A stretch of 64,000 nt of DNA from Otis tarda (lineage: Eukaryota > Chordata > Aves > Otidiformes > Otididae), in NCBI GenBank assembly GCA_026413225.1, contig CM048557.1, positions 67,880,987 through 67,944,986 of the forward strand, read 5' to 3'. The notes under the pieces are model-generated. The model was given only the letters and a program-made list of their open reading frames with translations. It was not told the origin of the DNA and ran no database searches. Numbering within the stretch: position 1 is the stretch's first letter; each line of letters begins with the position of its first letter. This document shows positions 24,701 through 36,700 of this stretch, piece by piece. The position numbers and the translations under genes were made by a program.

Positions 24701-27700
24701 TGACATCTCTCGATACGAAAAGCCCCTGAGTTGTCAATTTGACCACCTCTGCAGCATGCGAGAGGTTTATAGGACAAGAGGTTGTTCTGAAAAGAGAGTG
24801 TAAATCATGTTATCTCATCATCTTCCAGAAAACATAATTTTCTCTTCCTCATGTTCAGTTTCACAACAGCGATGGCAGCCCTCGTTTTCCCATACCTGGA
24901 AAGGACAGTTTGCATTTTCAGATTATTTTTTTAGGGTGCTTATTTTCAGACTGCTATAAAATCCAGATGCTTTATTTGTTCCCTGCCTCGCTATTCACAC
25001 ACCGTGGTTTTGTCAGCAGCAGAAGCTCGTTTTGGTTGGGCTCCTGACAATCTTTTCACAGTCCTTGGTGTAGTGTTGGCCCTCATTAGGAGCTACCTTA
25101 ATGCAGGTTGCTTTTTTTTTTACCTAAAGAGTATCTGCTGTGAGTAGGGACAGAAGAGCTACTGTCTCTGCCTTGCTATGCATGCACACGTGGCTTGTTG
25201 GGCGTTTATTGCTGTGACTGATCTCAGCTGGGCAACTCTTCTCTCAGTTGGGTTTCTGCCATGCATATCTGCAAGGGTGTACCGTTTTTCTCTCCCCAGA
25301 CATCGTCGTCACTGGGACAGATGCTTCTGTAAGGATAGAGAGGACACAACCATAATCATCAAGAGGACTGTCACTTCTCTTTTGAGGGGATAACCTTGCA
25401 CACCAGGAGGGCTTGGAGCTCAAAATGATAGATTTTCCCTTACTGGGGGATTTCTGTTCCACTGGTGGACGTCACATCCAGGGCCTGAGGATGAGCAGAC
25501 ATCTCAATGTTTATATAAATTTTAAAAGGGGAGATGAAATCTCCCCCCACCTCAGTAAGAGGGTGAGTTGGTCGATGGAATGGGTGCATTGATGCTCAGG
25601 CAGACTTTTTAAACAGTGCATCCCGTTGGATTTCAAAACAGAGTGCCAAGGTAGAGCACCCAGCTTGGTTTGTTTTGACCCAAGTGACTCTTGCTGACTT
25701 TTAAAGGAATGTGTCTGCTCCTGGTTGGTGAGATAGACACCCTGGAAGTGTTAAGCAGAGTTCTGCAAAATACTGCGCTGGAGTGCATGGTGCTTCTGAA
25801 ATGTCCGGCAGCCACTTTTTTCAGTGATTGAGTCTGCCTGCTGCTGGTGTGGGCCTTGCTCTGGAGTGTGCACATGGACAGGCGCTCAAAAGCAGTGAAT
25901 GTGTTGGTGAGCAAAATTTACTAAGAGATGCAAAATAAAATATAAATATGACAATTAAAACTGCGAAATTTATCATCTTCCTGGCAAATTGGTAGATTCT
26001 CTGAAAAGCTTTGTCCGTACGCATGTTTTGGATCCTGCCACTTTCCTGAAAACTCCTGATATTTTGTGGCTGAAGAAAAATTGAGAAGCAAGAACACAGA
26101 AACGCTTTTTTTGTTTGCTTTTATTCCCGGTGCTGGGTAGAAATTAAGGGCGCACAGTCCAAGTGCTGTAAAAAATAAATCTGAACTTGAATGCAGTGTG
26201 TATGTTAACAACACATCTCAGAGAGGTAAGTTACGCTGTTGTCAAGAGACAAGGAGGTGTGGTCCTACTGAAGGTCACTGGTGGTTTCATGTGGTGCTTG
26301 TGTTAACAGTAGATCAAAATTTTCAGGCTCCCTTTTGAAGGCATTACTAAATATGCAGAGAAATAGTATCGGATATTTCATTTGCAGTTCCTCAGTGCTT
26401 GCTTGTCTTGTAGTTGATTTTGATGTGTCCTTCAACATACGTGTTTTTGAAGAACACCATAAGAGTTAAAGTTAGGAATTTGTTCTTCCCAAGTGCGAAT
26501 AATTCATGCAGGGTAAGGAAAACCTACTTCTTTCTGTATATTCTTTCCAATAGAAAGGCTAGACTTGAGTCCAAAAATAGTTTGAAGATTACTTCTCCCC
26601 AAACTGCTGTTCTTCCAGTAGTAATACGTGACTCGGCCACAGGCCTCTCCGTCTCTTCCTCTGTGTGCTTTGGACATTGAGTACAACGCTCTCCAAAGGC
26701 ATCAAGCTTCCAGCCTTCCTCCGTCAGCTTCCCTAGGAACATACTCTGAGAGGGATTTTACAGAAGGCGGATGGAACAGCTCTTAAAGACCTGCCAGACA
26801 ATGCATAAAAAGTCTACATTGGTCATGGAATTGAGGATGGAGGAGATTGCAGAGACATCTGCAAGGAGGTCCCTTGCCTTTGCTACGAGACTACGTGCCT
26901 GTCTCTGGACATCACAGTCCGTGTTGCGTTGTCTCCAAGTCTGAAGGAGGAAGTGTTGCTGGGAATTTCCTTTCCTGCTCCAGTTCTAAATTGAGATTTC
27001 TGGACATGGATTCATCTGTGTGCTTGCAGAGATGTTTATGAAAAATCAGTTTGCATGTTCATTGAGTTCTCACTAGATTGCTTCTTGCTCTGGCCACTTG
27101 TTACACTAAGCTGACCTGTTTGCTCTTCAAAGTCAGGCTTACGTCCTTTCCTGTTCTTGCCCTGTCAGTGTAAACCAGCAATCTAGTTCTAGTTATTTTT
27201 TTTCTGAATCAATTGTTTCTATTGAAGGGGTAATCCTTTTCTAATCCACTCGTTTTGTACAGACTTCATTTAGTTTTTCATGAGACTCTGCCAGGTCTAT
27301 CTGCCTTGGCAAAGAAACAAGAAATACTACAGGAGAAAGGTCACAACATCTAGCTTAACATGGCTGGTTTGTGCTGTAGCAGAATTAAAATATGCAACTG
27401 TGATGGCTCAGGCTTTCTCAGAATGTTTTTAGAAGAGTACAAAAAAAATTCAACTGAGGGACTTAAAGTAGGGGACAGATTAGGGCTCCACTTGTTATAG
27501 GAAAAAATACAAACCCAAAACAGCCCCTCTGGGTGTTTTCCATGACTTTGAACTTTTTAGCAAGACCAATGACAGTTAAATAACACTTTTTTTTTTTTTT
27601 TTTTTTTTTTTTGTCACAGAGCTATTGCTGTTGTTAGCTCTCCAAATGTTGTATATTCCAGGTTAGATGAGACCCGAGCAGCAGATTTCTAAACGTAGGT

Positions 27701-30700
27701 GAAATCTGAATTACTGGTAATACAGCTGTGGTATTGCTCTGCTCAAGCCAGCTCTAAGCCTGAGATGAGAGCTTCTGACTTGCATTCTAACACGCCTGCT
27801 GTGTTTAATCCTGCCAACCAGGCACTGTGTCATGAGGTTGGTCCCAGAGCTCAATCAGTTCCAAATCTGGAAAACACAACTGCACAAAAAACACTGGAGC
27901 TCTTAGTGGCTTTTGAAAGAGCTGGATTCTTCTCTGTGCCGGAAATTATTCATTCAGAGGCTTTCTCATTGAACTCTGCGTCTCCGGCTCCTAGATATTG
28001 CTGAAAGGATAGAAATGCAAAGGAGCCTTCTAGTAATGGAGCCTTGAAAGCCTCTGTGTTTCTGGAGCGCACTGTAGCCTCCGTCAAACCCAGGGATCTC
28101 GCTGTGCAGACACAGGAGAGAGAAGATGGGACTGAAATCGCTCTTTTTCTGGTGATGAGAGCACATGAGGTAGCCACCTGGTCATCATACCAGCCTCCAG
28201 TATTTCAGGATACATTCCCCTGCCTCTCCCTGATTTTGATTTTCAGCTAAGGGAATTTTTTGGAAGCCAACCTAAAATGAGGGCGGGAGGAGAACGACAT
28301 GGAATGTTCTCATAGGTGGTCTCCAAACTGCTGCTTATCCTGGTCAGTTTAATCCTAAATGTAAAAAAAAACTTTTCAAGGTAAGAAGTAATAAGGATTT
28401 AGGTATAACGATGCTCTAGTTCTTAACCTACGTGTAAATGACTCTTCTCTTTCTGTGTTTGAAGAGGCTTTTTTTTTTTTCCTCTCACCCATCTCAATTA
28501 AATGTTGTTCCTTTTTGCTGCAGCTATTCATAGTCTAAAGTTGAGCCGCAACCATGTGGACTGGCACAGTGTGGATGAAGTATATCTTTACAGTGATGCA
28601 ACAACATCCAAAATTGCAAGAACTGTTACACAAAAGTTGGGGTTTTCCAAAGGTAATATTTCTCAGAGTTTGTAAAGAATATTGTAAATGCCGGTATTTT
28701 AAGTTTGTTGCTTTAACACTAGAGGGAGATTTCAAGTTCGAAGTTTTGAGATGTGACTAGCTCATTTTGGCCATTGCAGTTTTTAGAGAAGACTGTATGA
28801 GGTCCCTTAGGTTGTTTTAAGTAGTTGTAACTAGATGTGAGCAGGCTATGACTCTTCATACATGTTTTATTATTATTTTGGATGCCGCAGTTAGCATTAC
28901 GTAGTAAGTATACTTACATAGTAAGTATAAGAAACTATTACAGTGGCAGAGTCTAGCCACTGTAATATTTTCAGTATAGGAATTAGAGTTCCCTTTGCAA
29001 CCTTAACTTCACCGCTGGGTACTTATATACTGTGATTTGTTCCTTAAATACGTGACCATACCTTCCCCTCCTGCCAGCTCTTCCTTTTTCCCAGTTCATT
29101 AAACAGACGTATGAACTGAGAGGAGGGGTGAAGCATTTAGACAGATTGTTTCCAGTAGGAATCCAGGCTCCTTTAAGCTCAAAACTACCAGTTACGAAGC
29201 CAGCAAGGATGAGGTGGTTGGAAGAGAGGGTGGTCTCTCTCAAGCAGATGTCAGATTATTGCCATCCTCTCTGTTGTGGTGCTTCTACAAGAAAGATGGG
29301 GAAAGGCTGTTTAGTAGGGCCTGTTGCAATAGGACAAGGGGTAATGGTTTTAAAATAGAGGGGGGAAGATTTAGATTGGAAATTAGGAAAAAATTTTTTA
29401 CAATGCGAGTTATAGAACACTGGAACAGGTTGCCCAGAAAGGTGGTGGAGGCCCCATCCCTGGAGACGTTCAAGGCCAGGCTGGATGAGACTCTGAGCAA
29501 CCTGATCTGGTTGGAGATGTCCCTGCTCCTGGCAGGAGGGTTGGACTGGGTGGACCTTTGAAGGTCCCTTCCAACTCTAACCATTCTGTGATTCTATGAT
29601 TCTATGCACTGCTGGACAACTACAAAAACAAGAACACACACATCTGTTTTGTTCCTTGGTCTCTGAAAAGACAAGATCAGGTAATAGGTTTGGCTTTAAT
29701 CTCCGTGCCTCTGTTCTGTAATTAATGCCCTCTTACCCCACAAGGCTCTTGGGTCAATACTTAATTAATGTTTGCTAAGAATTAATTTAATTTGATGCTT
29801 CAGTTCCAGAAGAAATGAAGTGTTCTGTATCCAGGACATAATTTGGATTTTGTGTAATAAATAATAAGTAAGATCTGTCCAAAACAATTTGGGAGGGGAA
29901 AATACCAAATAGAAGCTGACTTGGGAAACAGAACCTGTCCTGTTTAAAAAATGCCCTTAGCGTTTCTGTAGTGTTTTTCTCCTCCTTAAAAACAAACCGA
30001 GTTGTTTGTTTCAGTTTTTGTGGTGGGGAATGATGCTGTCTTCCTCCGCGCGGCCATCTGAAGGGGTTGCTGGATTCCTGCGCAGGTAGCACTGGTGCAG
30101 GGCTGTGGTCCTCTGCGTGGCTCTGTCACTAGAGGGGGATGGAGACACGCTGTGCCAGTGGGTTTCTGAAGCCATCGCTGGGACACTGAGAGAATGCCCA
30201 GATTTGCCCTGGGTAATTGATTTTTGGTTTGGCCACTGAACTGGAGAACGGGTGGGGAAATTTGAGGTTGGATCAGCTTGAAATAAAACCATCTTTCCTG
30301 ATGAAAATGAAAAATTGTAAAGCTTTTCAACCAGCTCCCTTAACTGGGTCAGAGAGAATGACAACACTTATCAATTTGGTGGCCAGATCATTTAGAATCA
30401 TAGAGGGTTTGGGTTGGGAGGGACCTTTCAAAGCCCACCCAGTCCAACCCCCCTGCCAGGAGCAGGGACATCTCCAACCGGATCAGGTTGCTCAGAGCCC
30501 TGGCCAACCTGGCCTGGAATGTTTCCAGGGATGGGGCATCCACCACCTCTCTGGGCAACCTGGGCCAGTGCTCCATCACCCTCAGCATAAAAAATTTCTT
30601 CCTTATATCCAGTCTGAATCTACCTTCTTAATACCACCTAGTTGCTTAAATCTTTCAGGAGTTTAAAACTGCAGTTATGTAAAAGTACATGCTGTTCCTT

Positions 30701-33700
30701 TATATATAGTGTTATTTTCAAAATATGTGTTGGTCTGAGACAAATCAAGCTTCTGTCAACATGTAAGACCATTGCGCTTCACAGAATGTAACTGATCTAG
30801 GATGATGTTTTCTCTACAGCTTCAAGTAGTGGGACAAGGCTACATAGAGGCTATGTAGAAGAAGCTACGTTAGAAGACAAGCCACCACAAACTAGTCACA
30901 TTGTGTTTGTTGTGCATGGTATTGGGCAGAAAATGGACCAAGGAAGGATCATCAAAAATACAGCTATGTGAGTGCTTCGTCATATTTGCAGTATCATCTC
31001 TAGCCTAAATGTGAGGCTGACGTTATAAATGACACCAGACCCTTTGGTTTACGCTGTGTCTCTTCCTGTTTCCTTCTCCTCCTCTTCCACCGACTCTTTA
31101 TATTCTGTGTACACTATTTTCTCTGTTAATTTGGGTGTGTGGACTTAGTGAGAGCAGCTACGGGCCAGGAGAGCAAGAAGAGCAAAGATACATTTTTTTT
31201 CATGACCAACACTTGCAAATTTTAGGGGACTGACCCATGAATTTCTAGCAGCTCTGGTCAGTGACTTCACTGAGCGAGGAGAGATTTTTCATTTGGTCAA
31301 AATCAGGGGGAATCTCTGTTGTTCCTGCTGGTTTTCAGGATAGTGGAAGAGTGCAGTGCATACTGGTAAGAGAGGGGAATTGGGGAGGTAGTGGGAATGT
31401 TGGCATTCCCTGCAGGACAGAATTACTTCATACAATTGGTAAGTATTGCTGAGCGTCTGCTCATCAGACTCTGCACGGATGCCAGATAAAAAGTAAAACG
31501 TGACTGAAAGCTCACCAGATGTTTTCATTGAATGTCTTTTCTGAAGACTGGTTTGCAAATGGCTTTTGATTTGACATCTAAGCTAACTCAGAGGGCTACT
31601 TAGGGTGCTGGTGAATGGGAAGACAAACTCCTGAGCTATTGAGAACGCTGTACCTGAAAAAGATTTTTGAATATTAGAAGAAATTGTAAGGTCGTGATGA
31701 CAGCATTGTGAGGGACAAGGTAGTGTCGAGGAATGCTTCATTAGCTGAAAAAGAGGCTAGAAAAGTGCTAATTGCAGGTCTGTATTGGGCAGATGGTTTA
31801 GTATGTGCGTCCCAAATAGTTCCATGAAGTTGAGAGAAACAGTGACGTACCGAGGGACTCCTGCGAAAGTGGGTGTAGAGCTGGGATTGCCGATTTCGTG
31901 GTGAGAGCTTTGGGAACCTCCCTTTAAATCCAGAATGGCCACGTAGGTCCGTGCTTATGTGCCGTGTGTACCATCATGTCAGCAGGCTCTCGTGTTCGTT
32001 CAGCTCGTTATTCCACTCGAGTGTCCTCTGGTGTGGTAGAGCAGACCTCTTGATTTCACTGCTGTGTCATTTGTCATCTCAAAGCAACAATCTGCTACTG
32101 CCTGCTCCCCTTGTCCTGGCACTTCGCTGCTCTCTTATCCGTGTCGTTTAAGAGCAAGCAATCAAAACCAAAGAGAAAAGAATCCACAGCCCTTGATAAA
32201 GGGCTGAAATTAGTCACCAAAATAAATGTAAAAACTTAAATTTTTGTAGGATGTAATTACACTGGAAATGCGGTTATCCTAAATATAAGTTGCTGTTTTA
32301 ACAGTGACGAGAAATAAAACTTCCACCTGGAAATTGCTGAGGTTTTCTGCGTTTTCCTTCCCCTACCCTGTTTTGCGTTGAACGTACGTACAGGGGTTAT
32401 ATGGGTGGATTAACTTCAGCTCAGGACACAGTGCGTAGGTGTTCGTTCCATAAGAAGTCCTGCTTTAACTGGCAGCCCATTATGTGAAATCTTTTCTCTA
32501 AAAGGGAAACAGACCTTTTGTGTTTCACTACATCTTGCTCATATCCTCAGTAAATATCAGACAGTATTACATAGCCTTTTAAAATGCTAATTATTGGCAT
32601 GAATTGTGTATTCTGTACAAAATTGGGAAATGAAAGCATCATTTTCGATTGATTTTTTTTTTTTTTTTTAATAGCTTAAAATTTACCAGTGAGGAAGATC
32701 CCATATGTTCTAGGAAGAGATTTTAGAATAAATGCCTGACAGGCCAGCATGATGGCAGCTCTCACAAGCCATACTAGCACTTTCTGTTAGCACTTTCATC
32801 CATGGTGGGTGTGTGTGTTTTGGGGTTTCTTTTACGTTCTTTTGCATTAGGAACACAGGAAGTCAAATGTTGTCTTTTGAGAAATGATAAGATGGATAAG
32901 GAGAAATATTTTTTGGACGTTCACACTTTAAGGGAGAAGCTAAGGGGACAAGACCTCAGTGGTGTTTTTGCTTTTAAATCTACATTCTTTAGTACGAAAC
33001 CTGTATTTGGAGCCATGCTAACTCTGTAATTTAAGCCATAGGTCTGCCCGTCAATGTCACCGCTCTTCCCTTCTTCCCTCGTCCGTATCTGGGTACCACC
33101 AGCAGATGTCGAAGGCATCGTCAGCCCGCAGAGCTCATCGTTGTCTTGGGCTGCGTGCAGCTTTGAAGGACTTGGATGTCACTTGTGATCTGTATATGCT
33201 GGTGTGGGAACCTTGGTTTTGGTGGTGTGTCCCTTAGAAGTAGAAAGCTGCTTTTCCTTTAGGCCCTAGGACATCTGGCAGGACCCGTTCCTCTGCAGAG
33301 TGTCACCAGTCCTCTCTGTGGACTCCGGGACGCAGATGGGGAGAGAACTGGGACGAGGCAGGTTGGGCAAGGCAGTCTCTGACACCTTGTATTTTTTTTG
33401 GTATGGGGCTTGGAGGGACTCTGGGACGTGCAGAAGGGAATACTTCTTCAGGTGCCTTCCCTTTCTACCGTCCACAAAAAAAATATTTTGTGCATTTTGT
33501 CTTTGCCACGTACATTTATTGTTGCTTCTTTTTGTGTTCGTTCTACCCTGGGATAAAACTTTTTTATTTATTTCAACCTGTGTGAGAGCGACACTTCAGT
33601 TCTTCATAGCACAAAACCGAAGCCTCACTTGAACAAATGGTCCTAAAAGAAATAAAAACAAAGTGCAAAAATACTATTTATAACCCAGAAATTGATTACT

Positions 33701-36700
33701 CTGTCTTAACCCAGGCCAGTGAGAGACTCTACCAGAGCTCATTTGATACGCCCTGTCCTCAGCTTACCACCTTGAGAAGAAATTGGTGCAGCTCGTGATA
33801 CATCCGCATCATTAGGCAGATCCTGTTAATTACAGAGGTGAAAACGAACTCTGCTTCCAGGGTAATATCTGCTAATTTCATTAAGGAGTTCAATCTAATC
33901 ATTAATGTGGTTAGACGCTGTGGTCGCAGGGTGTCCTGTAAGTAGGTAAATGGAAAAGAAGGGTTTTATCGATGCTCCAACGAACGGGTTGTCGATAGAT
34001 GTGACATCATTTTGTTTCTTCACGGTGTAGTTAAACACATTTATTATCTAAATGTGGCACGGCAGCTGGTACAACAAGCTGCTCCTGTCAGTGCTGATAC
34101 TAACCGCGGAGCTCGTCTGGAAGGAGGCAGTACCTCCTCCAGGCTGGAGCAGTGATTCAGCTGGCCTAACGTGAGCGGAATAACGTGCTGTGAGCCGCTT
34201 CCGTAACATAGGGATGATTGTTTAAGGAAGAATATATTCTGTTCTGTATTCCTGTGTAATACAAAGTAAGATATTATGGCATAATGTACATACTGAGAGG
34301 GGTCTTAGAGGCCATCAGGTGCAGTATTCTGGCATTACTAGGTTTCTGAGAAGGTACAGTGTTAACTTTAAAAAAATCGTGTAGGGATATCCTTTGATTT
34401 TACTGTACACACTTGCATATTGTGTGGAATATTGGAAGATTTTTTCACTGAAGCCTAATCTCTGATTTTGTTGCACTTGTGCTTCTAGACTGGGGAGAGA
34501 GGGGTGTCCTTACACATATTAAATAGAATTTAGGAATCTTAGTATGCACATTTTCAACCTCCCTTACCAAAATCCTTTTGTTTTCCGTGACTTAAGTAAA
34601 GGTCAGACCTTGGGCTCACCCTCTAAATTACATCAGCTCCTGTGCTGGCAAATCGAATGAAGTAACTGCTCTGTGTATTTCCATAATAGCCGCAATGTTG
34701 TGACATTTCTCGGCTACTCCTACCCTCAAGCTGGTATCTGTCTGTCTCTGTCTGAATCTCCTGTTTTGATGCAAAAATTATAATTGCCTGTGTTGCTGCT
34801 CGTAGCACAAAGATTGCTGTCTGCGCAAGCAGCATCATCTTGGCGTTCCATAATCACCAATTACGTTTTTATGGCAAGTCCCATTAGAAAGCAATTTAAT
34901 TGTGGATTATCATTATAATAATTACCTCAGAATAGCTATTTTGGTAAATTTCCAGTGGTTTGCAAGCCCTTACAGAGTGCAGAGATGCTCAGAGGCCTTT
35001 CAGTGCATTAAATATGGAATCTTAAATCAAGATTTCCTATAAAATTTTTCCTATAGTTTTTAGCTTTTCAGATACTTGGTAGTTTTGCTGATTTTCCATT
35101 TAAATGCTTACATTGCATTAAATACATATTACATGCTTGTTTTCCATTCTTCAGTGCTGATAATAATTGCATGTTCTTCTGAAATTAAGTATCCAAATGG
35201 TAAAAATTGTCTTACAGGTTTCTACTTGAGCTTGTCTTCCAAGCTAAATGAGAAGTTCAGTCCAAAAGGTGAAAGGTGATAGTTAGGGCATTAAATACTT
35301 TCATAACAGCTTGTTTTTTGTATGTTTATTAATTATCTAACACATGATTGCATATTGGACGGAAGCTATGACAGCCTGTTTAGGACTTTGATGTATCTCT
35401 AGATCTGTCCTCGTTCCTGTCTTCCCTGCCCACACCAGCATGACTGCCTGCATGGTCCCGTTGTCAACTGCATCAGTTGCCGTTGGTCCTAAAAACTGGA
35501 ACCTCGTCTGGAAGATGGGAGTGAGTGGCGAGGAGGCGGGGGATGACAGCGGGGACAGGGAATGCCTAGTCTGCTTTATGCCAAAGCCAGCGCCTCGCTA
35601 AGGGGCAACCTTGCTGCCGTTTGACAAGCGGTGCTGGGGAGGGAGGCACTCACGCTTTGGAGGACCTGGATCTCCGCAGGCTTGTCTCAGGGATCCTGTG
35701 ATCAACTAACCGAGCAGCTTGAGTTCCCTTGATCATGCGGAGTCCCGTTATTCTTGAAAAGGATGAACTGTGAATCACAATCGTGCTTGCTTTGGTTGCA
35801 TCCTAGAATTTCCATCTTTCTTACAAAGTAAAATGAGTCTGCACATGCCCCAGAGCAGTGATCTTAACGTGTCTGGTCTGAGAGCAGATGAATCCCTGAA
35901 GAACAGAGGCAGAAGATGACTCGTGCCTTGCCGTTGCTCTTTGAAATCTGCCTTGAGTGAGACTTCAGTTTGCCTTTCTGCAATGCAGCTGCACTTTTGA
36001 AAACACCATCCTTTTCATTTCCTCTGGCTTAAGCAGATCTCAGTTTTTATTACTCATGCCCACTACTCTCACTTCAACTTACCCAGTTTAGCTCAAGCCA
36101 GCCCTGGGTTTCCTCAATAACTCATGGTATTATTTCCTCAAAGAGGCAGTGAGCGCTGCCCTCCATTTGAGGGAACTCCAGAGTGGTGAAAGCTTTAGAG
36201 CATGATTTATCAGTTGTGTGACCAAAATCCGGGGATGGAGTCGCACAGTTTTGCAGGAAGTAGCGAGAGTTTTGATTTTTTTTTTTTGCGTGGACAACCC
36301 ATTGCCCTATCTCTGAAATCAAGAGTTCAGAGTAAGAAGTTGTCTGTGCAATGTTTTTTAAATTAAAGACCATTCCTTTTTTCTTGGCTGTGGATCATCT
36401 GCCTGAAGAGAGCCTGCAAAGATGTCTTGGGAATAAAATGAGTAACATCTTCAAGCCTTCAGGCATTTTGCTCTGTTAGCAGCTCTCAAGGTCGTTTAAT
36501 AAAATTGGTGAACTAGCTGAAGCGAACTTGCTTGTAGCTCTCTGGTTTTTAATGTAGTATTTATTTTGCTGCACAAGAGTGAAATTAGTAGCAAAACACA
36601 GCAGTGATCATAAATATGTTAATGTATCTCTGGAATATACTAGCTTAAGCAAGAATGTGTATGTGAAAATACAAGTTTATTATTTGTTATTTTAATCAGA

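Larger units (their letters stand above)
16253..28523 (+). other. DDHD1: DDHD1 intron 2 (12.3 kb)
   Basis: The phase 1 intron runs from gtaag to ttgctgcag. It holds two decayed CR1 pieces (20362-20541 and 20811-21015), a 26-base T-run (27587-27612) and an AT-rich stretch at 22.4-22.95 kb open on both strands. Sequence at 23.6-28.3 kb is less AT-rich, with several open frames of about 60-110 codons, none recognised. I see no other gene. Confidence 0.9.
28653..30819 (+). other. DDHD1: DDHD1 intron 3 (2.2 kb)
   Basis: The phase 1 intron runs from gtaata to tctctacag. It contains palindromic sequence at 28904-28967, a sense CR1 fragment (about 29275-29607) and an antisense CR1 fragment (30393-30645). 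The second ends about 175 bp before exon 4. Confidence 0.92.

Noticed and set aside
24439-24777. 112-codon minus-strand open frame in intron 2
   Set aside because: No domain or family resemblance; consistent with chance in this moderately GC-rich stretch.
34280-34340. Possible old LINE or SINE trace (gaggggtcttagaggccatc)
   Set aside because: Too short and isolated to assign to a repeat family.
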